Position numbers and translations under genes: made by a program. Shown here in pieces: positions 52,956 to 61,763 of a DNA stretch of 64,000 nt (positions are counted from its first letter, which is position 1; the number at the start of each line of letters is the position of its first letter). Under the pieces are notes generated by a model. That model ran no database searches. It saw nothing but the letters and a program-made list of their open reading frames with translations, and was not told the origin of the DNA. Source of the stretch: Methanomicrobiales archaeon (GTDB taxonomy: Archaea > Halobacteriota > Methanomicrobia > Methanomicrobiales > Methanospirillaceae); contig JALHCK010000010.1 in the NCBI GenBank assembly GCA_022841205.1, positions 4,322 to 68,321 of the forward strand, given 5' to 3'.

Positions 52956-54887
52956 TTAGTGTTCCTGCCGCTCCTTCAGGCTCCGGATCCTGTCCCGGAT
53001 ACGGATTGCTTCCTCAAACTCGAGGTTTTCGGCAGCTACCTTCATCTTCGCCTCGAGTTCGATGACAAGGTTCGGGATGTCCTGCCGCGGGATATGCCGG
53101 GTATCTCTCAGGTCAACCTCCTTTTCAGGGATGGCCTTGATGATGGTTTCAGGCACGATCCCGTGGACCCGGTTGTAGTCCATCTGCAGGACTCTTCTCC
53201 TCTCGGTCTCGGTGACCGCCGTCCGGATGGAATCGGTGACCGAATCGGCGTAGAGGACCACTTTCGCATTGATGTTTCGTGCCGCCCGCCCGATTATCTG
53301 GATGAGGCTTCGGGCATCGCGGAGGAAACCCTCTTTGTCGGCATCGAGTATGCCTATGAACCCCACTTCCGGGATGTCAAGCCCTTCCCGGAGCAGGTTG
53401 ATCCCCACCAGGACATCGAACTTCCCGAGCCGGAGCTGCCGGATGATCTCTGTTCGCTCCAGGGTATCGATCTCTGAATGGAGGTAGCGGGTCCGTATCC
53501 CTTTGCGGGCTAAAAACTCGGTCAGTTCTTCGGCAAGGCGCTTGGTGAGCGTGGTGAGGAGGACCCGGTCGCCCCGGGCAATCGCGACCTGTATCTCCCG
53601 CATCACGTCATCGGTCTGGCCGGTTATCGGGCGGATCTCGACTACAGGGTCGATCAGTCCTGTGGGGCGGATGATCTGTTCGACCACGTTTGACGAGACG
53701 GAAAGCTCGTATGGCCCCGGGGTCGCGGACACGAAGACCACGTGGCGCATGTACCGCTCGAACTCGCGGAACATCAGCGGCCGGTTATCAAACGCGCTTG
53801 GCAGGCGGAACCCGTAATCGACGAGGGCCTCTTTCCGCGACCTGTCGCCGCGGTACATCCCGTGGAGCTGGGGGATGGTCTGGTGGCTCTCATCTATGAA
53901 AAGCAGGAAGTCTTCGGGGAAGTAGTCGAGGAGGCAGTATGGTTTCTCCCCGGGTTTCCGGAAGTCGAAGTGCCGGGAGTAGTTCTCGATCCCCTTGCAG
54001 GTCCCGGTCTCCTCGATCATCTCCAGGTCGTAGAGCGTGCGCTGTTCGAGCCGGTGGGATTCGAGCATCCCGAGCTCCGGGAGACGCTGGTCCAGTTCCT
54101 CGCGGATCGATGAGAGTGCCTGTTTCTGGAGTTCCGCAGGGATGACATAGTGCCGGGCAGGAAAGACGTGGAAGTAGGTCATCTTCTCCACCAGGTCCCC
54201 GGTCGCCCGGTCGATCTCCGATATCCGCTCGATCTCGTCGCCGAAGAGCTCGATCCGGATGATGTTATTGTAATACCCGGGGACGAGATCGATTGTATCT
54301 CCCTTCACCCGGAACCGGCCCGGGACCAGCTCAAGGTCGTTTCGCTCGTAGAGGCTCGAGACGAGGCTTGAAAGAAGGTCTTTCCTGCTGACCCGGTCTC
54401 CTTTGCTGATCTCAAAGCCCATGTTCCGGTAATGTTCCGGCCGGCCGAGACCGTAGATACAGGATACCGATGCCACGATGATGACATCAGGGCGGGAGAG
54501 GACAGACGCGGTCGCCGAGAGGCGGAGCTGCTCGATCCGGGGGTTGATCTGGGCATCCTTCTCGATATACTGGTCCCTCTGGGGTATGTAGGACTCGGGC
54601 TGGTAGTAATCGTAATAAGAGACGAAGTATTCCACCCGGTTCTCCGGGAAGAACTCTTTGAACTCGTTCCAGAGCTGGGCAGCAAGGGTCTTGTTGTGGG
54701 CGATGACCAGCGTCGGTTTCCGGACCCTGGCGATCACGTTGGCCATGGTATAGGTCTTCCCAGACCCGGTCACCCCAAGAAGGGTCTGGAACCGGTCGTT
54801 TCGTTCCAGGCCTTCGACAAGGCTGTCGATCGCCCCGGGCTGGGATCCGCGGGGAGGAAACGGGGCATGCAGCGAAAAGTCTGTCAT
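52956..54887 (-). CDS. uvrB: Excinuclease ABC subunit B
   Basis: UvrB is the damage-verifying helicase-like subunit of nucleotide excision repair. Walker A is LLGVTGSGKTYTMANVI; the beta-hairpin region includes YYQPESYIPQRDQYIEKDA; the C-terminal helicase motif is GINLLREGLDIPEVGF, followed by QIIGRAARN. A UVR motif closes the protein (MKVAAENLEFEEAIRIRDRI). The length of 643 residues is normal. Its ATG overlaps the stop of uvrC by four bases (ATGA) and it is the last gene of uvrA-uvrC-uvrB. Confidence 0.98.
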   Translation of the reverse strand: MTDFSLHAPFPPRGSQPGAIDSLVEGLERNDRFQTLLGVTGSGKTYTMANVIARVRKPTLVIAHNKTLAAQLWNEFKEFFPENRVEYFVSYYDYYQPESYIPQRDQYIEKDAQINPRIEQLRLSATASVLSRPDVIIVASVSCIYGLGRPEHYRNMGFEISKGDRVSRKDLLSSLVSSLYERNDLELVPGRFRVKGDTIDLVPGYYNNIIRIELFGDEIERISEIDRATGDLVEKMTYFHVFPARHYVIPAELQKQALSSIREELDQRLPELGMLESHRLEQRTLYDLEMIEETGTCKGIENYSRHFDFRKPGEKPYCLLDYFPEDFLLFIDESHQTIPQLHGMYRGDRSRKEALVDYGFRLPSAFDNRPLMFREFERYMRHVVFVSATPGPYELSVSSNVVEQIIRPTGLIDPVVEIRPITGQTDDVMREIQVAIARGDRVLLTTLTKRLAEELTEFLARKGIRTRYLHSEIDTLERTEIIRQLRLGKFDVLVGINLLREGLDIPEVGFIGILDADKEGFLRDARSLIQIIGRAARNINAKVVLYADSVTDSIRTAVTETERRRVLQMDYNRVHGIVPETIIKAIPEKEVDLRDTRHIPRQDIPNLVIELEAKMKVAAENLEFEEAIRIRDRIRSLKERQEH

Positions 54888-56437
54888 GCCGTCATCTCCT
54901 TTTTCCGGAGCAGCCGGTGATAGGCGATGGCGAAACGGTGGGCCTCGTCCCTGATCTCCTGGAGGTAGAGCGATGCCTTCTCGTTTCGGGAGAGTGGCAG
55001 GGGGTGTGCACTGCCAGGGACATAGACCTCTTCGTTCTTCTCGGCAAGGGCGATCACCGGGACTCCGAGCCCTAACTCGTTCAACACTTTCTGTGCGGCA
55101 TTCATCTGTGTCCTGCCGCCATCGATGAGGATCAGGTCGGGGAACTCGCCTCCCTCTTTTACCAGGCGGGTATAGCGCCGCCGCACCACTTCGGCGATCG
55201 ATGCCGGGTCATCGATCCCTTCAACGGTCCTGATCCGGAACCGCCGGTAGTTGCTCTTGTCGGGGCGGCCGTCCCGGAACCGGGCCATGGACCCTGCCAC
55301 CGATGAGCCTGAGAGGTGCGAGATATCGAAGCACTCGATGACTGACGGGGGCGAATCTAGGGTGAGCGCTTCCTGGAGCTCGAGGATCTTTGCCTGGCCT
55401 CCGAGGAATACCGCCTCGATGTTTCGGGAAACAAGGTCAAGCAGCCGCTTCTTGGCCCCGATCCTCGGCACGGTGACCGTTACCTTCTTTCCCTTTTTAA
55501 CCGAGAGGAACTCGGCCAGGGAATCTCCGGGCTCTTCGGGGACGATCAACTCGGCCGGGACCGGGTTATCCGAGTAGTACTGGACAAGGAACTCCTCGAA
55601 AAAGTCCGGGTGCCAGTCAAAGGAGAACTCGCTCTTGTTCCCAAGAACCCCACGGTAGACGTTGAAGAGCATGAGGCTGACAGTCCCGGAATGGACTGTA
55701 TAGTTGATGATATCCTCGTCGCCTTCCTTTCTCCGGGAGATATCCTGCCGCTCCGAGAGGCGTTCCAGGGCCCGGATCTGGTCGCGGACAAGGAGTGCAT
55801 GTTCGAATTGTTCAGAGGCCGCTGCGGCACCCATCTCTTCCCGGAGCGATGCGAGGAGCTCTTTTGTCTTTCCCTTCAGGACAAGGGAGGCCTTCCGGAC
55901 GGAGTCATCGTAGCATTCCTCAGTCACCATGCCGAGACACGGTGCACTGCAGGTGTGGATGTGGTAGCGGAGACAGGCGCGTTTGGGGAGGGTCCTGCAG
56001 GTCCGAAGCCTGAAGGTCTTTCGCACGATATCCCGGATGTAGTCGCGTTCGGATGCCGAGACAAAGGGGCCGAAGAACCGGCCGTCACCGGTCGCCCTCC
56101 TGGCAATCCTGATGGCCGGGAAGGGTTCTCTGGTAAGCTCGATATATGCGTACTGCTTGGCGTCCCTGAGGTTGATATTGAACCGTGGCTGGTGTCGCTT
56201 GATCAGGGTATTTTCAAGGATGAGCGCCTCGACCTCGGTCCCGGTCACGATGAAGTCAAGACCGGTGGCCGCCGAGAGCATCATGGCCGTCTTCTGGTCA
56301 GACCCGGTCTTCCGGAAATAGCTTGCCACCCGTTTCTTCAGGTCTTTTGCCTTGCCCACGTAGAGCACCTTTCCTTCCCCGTCTGAAAAGAGGTAGCAGC
56401 CGGGGTCGTGGGGAAGGAGGGGCGGGGCGGGGATCAT
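54884..56437 (-). CDS. uvrC: Excinuclease ABC subunit C, lacking the HhH tail
   Basis: UvrC makes the two cuts in nucleotide excision repair. The GIY-YIG domain is at the start (DPGCYLFSDGEGKVLYVGKA), the UVR motif near 200-235, and the RNase H-like 5-prime nuclease from about 345 (IECFDISHLSGSSVAGSM, LILIDGGRTQMNAA). The protein ends at RDEAHRFAIAYHRLLRKKEM, exactly where bacterial UvrC enters the helix-hairpin-helix pair, so that domain is missing. I believe several archaeal UvrC proteins share this shorter form. Overlaps of four bases with both uvrA and uvrB show tight coupling. Confidence 0.97.
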   Translation of the reverse strand: MIPAPPLLPHDPGCYLFSDGEGKVLYVGKAKDLKKRVASYFRKTGSDQKTAMMLSAATGLDFIVTGTEVEALILENTLIKRHQPRFNINLRDAKQYAYIELTREPFPAIRIARRATGDGRFFGPFVSASERDYIRDIVRKTFRLRTCRTLPKRACLRYHIHTCSAPCLGMVTEECYDDSVRKASLVLKGKTKELLASLREEMGAAAASEQFEHALLVRDQIRALERLSERQDISRRKEGDEDIINYTVHSGTVSLMLFNVYRGVLGNKSEFSFDWHPDFFEEFLVQYYSDNPVPAELIVPEEPGDSLAEFLSVKKGKKVTVTVPRIGAKKRLLDLVSRNIEAVFLGGQAKILELQEALTLDSPPSVIECFDISHLSGSSVAGSMARFRDGRPDKSNYRRFRIRTVEGIDDPASIAEVVRRRYTRLVKEGGEFPDLILIDGGRTQMNAAQKVLNELGLGVPVIALAEKNEEVYVPGSAHPLPLSRNEKASLYLQEIRDEAHRFAIAYHRLLRKKEMTA

Positions 56438-59241
56438 GGTTTTTCAAGTATCTTTTTCAGGAACATGCCGGTATAACTCTTGTCGTCCGAGGCCACCTCT
56501 TCAGGGGTGCCCGTGGCGACGATGGACCCGCCCTCGTCGCCCCCTTCCGGGCCGAGATCGATGATATGATCGGCGGACTTGATGATATCGAGGTTGTGCT
56601 CGATGACCACCACGGTGTTTCCCTTGTCAACCAGCCTGTTCAGGACCGCGATAAGTTTTTTCACATCGTGGAAGTGCAGCCCGGTGGTCGGTTCATCGAG
56701 GAGATAGAGGGTCTTTCCCGTGGCTTTCTTGGAGAGCTCCCGGGTGAGCTTGATCCGCTGGGCCTCCCCGCCGGAGAGGGTAGTCGAGCTCTGGCCGACC
56801 TTGATATAATCGAGTCCTACCGCCGAGAGGGTCTCGAGCTTGTGGCGGATGGACGGGACATTGGCAAAGAGCTGGAGGGCCTCTTCAACGGTCATGTCCA
56901 GCACGTCGGCAATCGATTTTCCCTTGTATTTCACATCAAGGGTCTCGCGGTTGTAGCGTCTCCCCCGGCACTCCTCGCACTCTATGTAGACGTCGGGGAG
57001 GAAGTTCATCTCGATCTTTATCAGGCCGTCTCCCTGGCAGGCCTCGCACCGGCCGCCTTTCAAGTTGAAAGAGAACCTTCCCGGCTTGTAACCCCGGATC
57101 TTTGCTTCCTTCGTTTCGGAAAAGACCCTCCGGATCTCATCGAAGACCTTCGTGTAGGTGGCAGGGTTGCTCCGCGGCGTCCTCCCGATCGGGCTCTGGT
57201 CGATGACGATCACCCGGTCGATCTCCGAGTCGAGTTCGAGGCTTTGGTATGCGCCGGGTGTGACCCTTGAGTGGTAGAGCTTTTTCTGGAGGGCCTGGTA
57301 CAGGGTGTCGTAGACGAGAGTCGATTTCCCGCTGCCCGACACACCGGTGATCACGGTAAATACGCCGAGGGGGATCTCGGCAGTGATATCTTTCAGGTTG
57401 TTCTCCCGGCACCCGGTAATCCGGAGGTAGCGGTCATGGGGACGCCGCGTTTCCGGGGTCTCGATGGAAAGCGCCCCGGAGAGGTACTGACCGGTAAGGG
57501 AAGGCCGGCTCTTTTCGACCTGGCGGGGGGTTCCCTTCGCCACCACGTGGCCCCCGTGCACCCCGGCACCCGGGCCCATGTCCACCACGTAATCGGCGCT
57601 TCGGATAGTATCTTCGTCGTGTTCGACAACAACGAGGGTGTTTCCAAGGTCGCGGAGGCGGCGGAGGGTGTCGATAAGCTTCTGGTTGTCTTTCTGGTGG
57701 AGGCCGATGGAAGGCTCATCGAGGACATAGAGAACGCCCATCAGGTTCGACCCGATCTGCGTGGCGAGACGGATCCGCTGGGCTTCGCCTCCGGAGAGGG
57801 ACCCGGCATTCCGGGAGAGGGTGAGGTATCCAAGGCCCACTTTTTCCAGGAAATCGAGCCTGCTCGTTATCTCCTTCAGGATCTGGCGGGCAATATCCCT
57901 CTCTTTGGCGGTCAGCCCGAGGTCGCGGAAAAAGCGGATACAGGATGAAACCGACAGGTCGGTGATATCGATGATCGAATAATCGTGGATCCTGACCGCA
58001 AGCACCTTTCCTTTCAACCTTTTGCCGCCGCAGACCGTGCAGGGCGAGATCCGCATGAACTTCTCGAGCTCCCGTTTCCTGTACTCGGACTGCGTCTGGT
58101 GGTAGAGCCGCTCGGACTGGGGGACGAGCCCTTCCCATTCACCGGTATGGGCAAAGTGGCCTTCCCCGTTCTTCACCCGCATCGAGAACCGGATACGGTC
58201 GGATGATCCGAACATCAGGGCGTTGTATTGCTCCACGGTCAGGTCCTTGATCGGGGAGAAGATTGAGAACCCGTGGTGGCGGGCCACTGCGGCGAGGTAC
58301 TGGCTCCGGTACCCGTCCAGGAAGTTCCGGTACAGGGCAACAGCGCCATCGGCAATGGAGAGGGATTTGTCGGGGATGATGAGGTCGGGGTCAAAGTCCA
58401 TCCGGAACCCGAGCCCGTTGCATTCCTCGCAGGCCCCAAACGGGCTGTTGAAGGAGAACATCCGGGGCTGGAGTTCTTCGAAGGTCATCCCGCATACCGG
58501 GCAGGCCATGGTCGAGGAGAAAGTGGTCTCTTTTCCCGAAGAGTCGACCGAGATCAGCAGTCCTCCCGATTTTGAAAGCGCGTTCTCGCAGGCCTCGACG
58601 AGCCGTGTGCGGTCGGAGACATCCAGGCGGTCGATTACCACTTCGATATCGTGTTTCCGGTAGCGTTCGAGCGTGAATTCCTCGTCTGTCCGGCGGATAT
58701 CCCCGTTGATCCTGATCCTCATGTAACCTTCGCGGTGAAGGTCTCTTGCCAGCTGCTGGTATGTCCCTTTCTTCTGCCTGACGACCGGGGCAAGGATGGT
58801 GACCATCCCCGTGGTCCCGCCGGCAATGAGGTCGGCGATGCGTTCCGGGGACTGGGCCTCGATCCGGATGCCATGCTCCGGGCAGTAGGGGACTCCGATC
58901 CGTGCGTAGAGGAGCCGGAGGTAGTCGTAGATCTCGGTGACCGTCCCGACCGTGCTCCGGGGGTTTTTGCTGGTGCTCTTCTGTTCGATGGAAATGGCCG
59001 GCGAGAGCCCTTCTATGGCGTCCACATCGGGCTTGCTCATCAGCCCGAGGAACTGGCGGGCATAAGCTGAAAGCGATTCGACGTAACGCCTCTGGCCCTC
59101 GGCATAGATGGTGTCGAAGGCAAGCGTTGACTTTCCGGACCCCGAAAGCCCGGTGATCACGATGAACTTGTCCCGGGGAAGCTCGACGGTGATATTCTTG
59201 AGGTTATGCTGCCGTGCTCCCCTGATGACGATATTCTTCAT
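56434..59241 (-). CDS. uvrA: Excinuclease ABC subunit A
   Basis: UvrA is the damage-sensing ATPase. The first ATPase half has VITGLSGSGKSTLAFDTIY, the second VITGVSGSGKSTLVYDTLY. Signature motifs NAGSLSGGEAQRIRLATQIG and QSSTTLSGGEAQRIKLTREL follow. Zinc-binding cysteine pairs CPVCGMTF..CEECNG and CEACQGDG..CEECRG are intact. The length of 935 residues is full. It is the first gene of the uvrA-uvrC-uvrB operon; order A-C-B differs from the scattered loci of many bacteria. UvrABC in methanogens is considered to be of bacterial origin. Confidence 0.98.
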   Translation of the reverse strand: MKNIVIRGARQHNLKNITVELPRDKFIVITGLSGSGKSTLAFDTIYAEGQRRYVESLSAYARQFLGLMSKPDVDAIEGLSPAISIEQKSTSKNPRSTVGTVTEIYDYLRLLYARIGVPYCPEHGIRIEAQSPERIADLIAGGTTGMVTILAPVVRQKKGTYQQLARDLHREGYMRIRINGDIRRTDEEFTLERYRKHDIEVVIDRLDVSDRTRLVEACENALSKSGGLLISVDSSGKETTFSSTMACPVCGMTFEELQPRMFSFNSPFGACEECNGLGFRMDFDPDLIIPDKSLSIADGAVALYRNFLDGYRSQYLAAVARHHGFSIFSPIKDLTVEQYNALMFGSSDRIRFSMRVKNGEGHFAHTGEWEGLVPQSERLYHQTQSEYRKRELEKFMRISPCTVCGGKRLKGKVLAVRIHDYSIIDITDLSVSSCIRFFRDLGLTAKERDIARQILKEITSRLDFLEKVGLGYLTLSRNAGSLSGGEAQRIRLATQIGSNLMGVLYVLDEPSIGLHQKDNQKLIDTLRRLRDLGNTLVVVEHDEDTIRSADYVVDMGPGAGVHGGHVVAKGTPRQVEKSRPSLTGQYLSGALSIETPETRRPHDRYLRITGCRENNLKDITAEIPLGVFTVITGVSGSGKSTLVYDTLYQALQKKLYHSRVTPGAYQSLELDSEIDRVIVIDQSPIGRTPRSNPATYTKVFDEIRRVFSETKEAKIRGYKPGRFSFNLKGGRCEACQGDGLIKIEMNFLPDVYIECEECRGRRYNRETLDVKYKGKSIADVLDMTVEEALQLFANVPSIRHKLETLSAVGLDYIKVGQSSTTLSGGEAQRIKLTRELSKKATGKTLYLLDEPTTGLHFHDVKKLIAVLNRLVDKGNTVVVIEHNLDIIKSADHIIDLGPEGGDEGGSIVATGTPEEVASDDKSYTGMFLKKILEKP

Positions 59242-59353
59242 TATCTGCGGGATCAGGTTCTCCCTGGGAGCATAAAGAGATCATCTTCATGGAAAGCCCG
59301 CTCCGTAACTTCCCTCCGCAAGGGTGAACCTTAAACCCCCACTCTTCCCAGTA

Positions 59354-60997
59354 ATGTGGGACTATGACGGAGGGATCTTCATCAAGCAGGTGTACGTGAT
59401 CGGCCACCGCCAGCCTGATTGCGACAGCATCGCGAGCGTGATCGGGTACACGGCGTTGCTCAACCGTCGCGACCCCGGGAAATACATCCCGGCGTATTCG
59501 GGCGACCTGAACGCGGAGACCCGGTATGCCCTCTCATTCTTCGGCCTCGAATACCCGTTCCTGGTCACCACGCTTGAGCCGTGCGTGAGCGACATCCCAT
59601 TTTTCTATACAGTGAGGGCCGCGTCAGACATGCCGACCATCGATGTGGCGGCCATGATGGACGAATACGATACAAGGAACATACCGATAACCGATTCCGA
59701 TGGCCGGTTCCTGGGGATCGTCTCCGAGTACGGGCTGGCCAAGGCCTATGCCACACCCCGGACGGAGGCCCGGCTTTCCATCGGCCCGATCGGGCTTTCG
59801 TCCCTGGCCCGGATCCTCGATGCCAGGATCTGTAACCGGGGGCAGGAAGAGATCTCGGGCAAAGTCGCTATTGTGATTGACGCCCTCCACGTGGCCCTCT
59901 CCCGGCTGACCAGCAACGACATCGCTGTCGTGGGGGACAACGAACCGGTCCAGCTGGCACTGATATCTTCAGGGATTGCTGCGCTCGTTATTGCCGAGGG
60001 AGCGCCGGTGGGGGACCGCATGATCGAGTCTGCCCGGGAGAAAGGGGTGTCTGTCCTTGCAAGCCCGCTCGATGCATTCTCCGTGGCAAGGATGATGCAC
60101 CTCTCGCTTCCGGCCGGGCAGGTGCTGGCAACCGATGTCCCGGTTCTCCGCCCCGGCGACCCGTTGGCCTATGCAAAGAAGCTCGTGACCGACTCGAAGT
60201 ACCGGACCGGGTGCGTGGTGGACGCTGAAGGCCGGCTCATCGGCATGATCTCCCGGAACACTTTTCTCGAGGAGATCCAGAAACAGGTGATCCTCCTCGA
60301 CCACAATGAATACGCCCAGGCCGCGGACGGGATAGAGTCTGCGGAGATCCTGGAGGTAATCGATCACCACCGTCTCGGCTCGATCTCCACGCTCAAACCG
60401 GTGCGGTTCCAGAACGAGCCGGTAGGGTCCACATCGACCATTATTTCCGGCAAGTGGATGGAGGCCGGGGTCGAGCCCGGGTACCCGGTTGCAGGCCTGC
60501 TTCTTGCCGGCATTCTCTCCGACACCCTGGTGCTGAAGATGTCGACCACCACCGCGGTCGATGAAGAGGCTGTCGCCTGGCTGGCCCGGATAACCGGTCT
60601 TGACCCGGTTGTATTTGGGACCGAGCTGATCAGGCAGGGGATGGACTTCGAGAACACCCCTGTCCAGGTAATACTCTCCCGGGACACCAAGGACTACTCC
60701 CTTTTCGGGATCGACCTGACCATATCGCAGGTGATGATGACCTCGGGCGGGTTCCTCGAGGGAAGGACACAGGAGATAACAGCTGCCCTCGAGCGGCTCC
60801 GGAATGAAAGCCGGGTGCAGCTGTTCGTGGCCCTCTTCACCGATGTAATCAGGAACAGGAGCCACCTTTTTGCGGCTGGCGATCCTGCCCTCCTCTCTGC
60901 CCTTGGTTATGCCGATCAGCCGGTAGTGCTCGAAGGGGTCATGTCCCGGAAGAAGGAGTTCCTGCCGGACTTGGGCCAGAAGCTCCGGAACCTGTGA
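59354..60997 (+). CDS. Family II inorganic pyrophosphatase with CBS and DRTGG-type insert
   Basis: The enzyme hydrolyses pyrophosphate with manganese or cobalt. The DHH-type motifs are VIGHRQPDCDSIASVIGY, LLDHNE, EVIDHHRLGSI and GILSDTLVLK. The regulatory insert between about 70 and 310 contains a pair of CBS segments (IPITDSDGRFLGIVSEYGL and CVVDAEGRLIGMISRNTFL) around a DRTGG-like domain (VAIVIDALHVAL). CBS domains in this family bind adenine nucleotides and control activity. A longer frame from 59324 adds ten residues; I chose ATG 59354 for its shorter leader, with no strong ribosome binding site for either. It is divergent from uvrA with about 110 bases between. Confidence 0.92.
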   Translation: MWDYDGGIFIKQVYVIGHRQPDCDSIASVIGYTALLNRRDPGKYIPAYSGDLNAETRYALSFFGLEYPFLVTTLEPCVSDIPFFYTVRAASDMPTIDVAAMMDEYDTRNIPITDSDGRFLGIVSEYGLAKAYATPRTEARLSIGPIGLSSLARILDARICNRGQEEISGKVAIVIDALHVALSRLTSNDIAVVGDNEPVQLALISSGIAALVIAEGAPVGDRMIESAREKGVSVLASPLDAFSVARMMHLSLPAGQVLATDVPVLRPGDPLAYAKKLVTDSKYRTGCVVDAEGRLIGMISRNTFLEEIQKQVILLDHNEYAQAADGIESAEILEVIDHHRLGSISTLKPVRFQNEPVGSTSTIISGKWMEAGVEPGYPVAGLLLAGILSDTLVLKMSTTTAVDEEAVAWLARITGLDPVVFGTELIRQGMDFENTPVQVILSRDTKDYSLFGIDLTISQVMMTSGGFLEGRTQEITAALERLRNESRVQLFVALFTDVIRNRSHLFAAGDPALLSALGYADQPVVLEGVMSRKKEFLPDLGQKLRNL

Positions 60998-61126
60998 CGG
61001 TTTTTTACAAACAGTTTTTCCGGGCAATCCTGTGATGGCCGGGATATGCACGGAGTGACGTTTTCAGAGCCTGCCGGATCGGAGATTAAAAGTGACCGGG
61101 ATCTTTGACCGCCACCGAAGAAACCG

Positions 61127-61477
61127 TTATTCTCCGGTTCCCGTATCCTCTTCGTCGATGACCTGGAGTTCCCAGTCGTCCTCATCAAAGACCATCATAC
61201 CCGCTCCTTCGCAGACCGGGCATTCGACAGTCTCGGGCACATTCCGGCAGGCATCCTGCTGCATGCCCTCATCCTCCCCTGCCTGCTCATCGGTCGGGAT
61301 ATGGAAATACCGCCTTACCTCGTGCGAGGGGAGGGCCTGGCAGATGTGGTACTGCCTGTTTGGTATCATGCCCGTGCCCTTGCACCGGCGACACCTGAGG
61401 ATGATCATCTGGTTAAGTACGTGTATGTAATCCCTGATAAGTGGATCAGAAATGGTCTCTCCCAGGACCCCGGCCAC
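61127..61477 (-). CDS. Small protein with two CxxCxGxG motifs
   Basis: The protein (up to 116 residues) has two DnaJ-type zinc half sites, LRCRRCKGTGMIPN and VECPVCEGAGMMVFDEDD, separated by about 55 residues, and an acidic end (WELQVIDEEDTGTGE). The pair could bind one zinc ion. I do not recognise the full family. The acid-rich tail and zinc site suggest a small protein- or RNA-binding adaptor. Start codon is unsure: 61477 or an internal ATG before IILRCRRC (near 61408) are both possible. Confidence 0.6.
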   Translation of the reverse strand: MAGVLGETISDPLIRDYIHVLNQMIILRCRRCKGTGMIPNRQYHICQALPSHEVRRYFHIPTDEQAGEDEGMQQDACRNVPETVECPVCEGAGMMVFDEDDWELQVIDEEDTGTGE

Positions 61478-61531
61478 CTGAAGAATGCATCCGCATGGCG
61501 GCCGGAGGAGCTTGCAGGTATGGCCTGGATT

Positions 61532-61654
61532 TCACCGCTCCCCAAGGTACACGGCATCCTTCACGTCCTGGAAATGCGGGTCTCCGGTGACTACCTGGTG
61601 CCCGGCTGCCCGGGCGGTTTTGCAAAGGCTTTCAATATTTTCCTCACCCTCCAT
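61532..61654 (-). pseudogene. PIN-domain (VapC-like) C-terminal remnant
   Basis: The minus-strand frame reads ENIESLCKTARAAGHQVVTG followed by DPHFQDVKDAVYLGER and a stop. This matches the C-terminal end of PIN-domain ribonuclease toxins, where G..IVTGDPHF carries the last catalytic aspartate. The N-terminal part with the other acidic residues is missing; in its place is a 69-base repeat also found at 63777-63845. It is a decayed toxin gene. Confidence 0.6.
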
Positions 61655-61706
61655 GGGTAATCGGACCTGGGTGCATAAACGATCTCTGTGCCAGAACCGG
61701 AACTGT
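61638..61706. repeat. 69-base direct repeat, copy 1
   Basis: This segment recurs at 63777-63845 in the same orientation with four mismatches. The two copies flank the exported proteins at 61764-62990 and 63005-63670. It has no recognised coding content; it may be what is left of a larger duplication or of a mobile element. Confidence 0.75.
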
Positions 61707-61763
61707 TCACACGACGATCCATACAGTAAAAATTTGATTATTTTCCATGAATCCGATCTCACC

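Noticed and set aside
55610..58663. Plus-strand frames opposite uvrC and uvrA (for example 56323-57270)
   Set aside because: They are shadows of the uvr genes with no start signals and no family resemblance.
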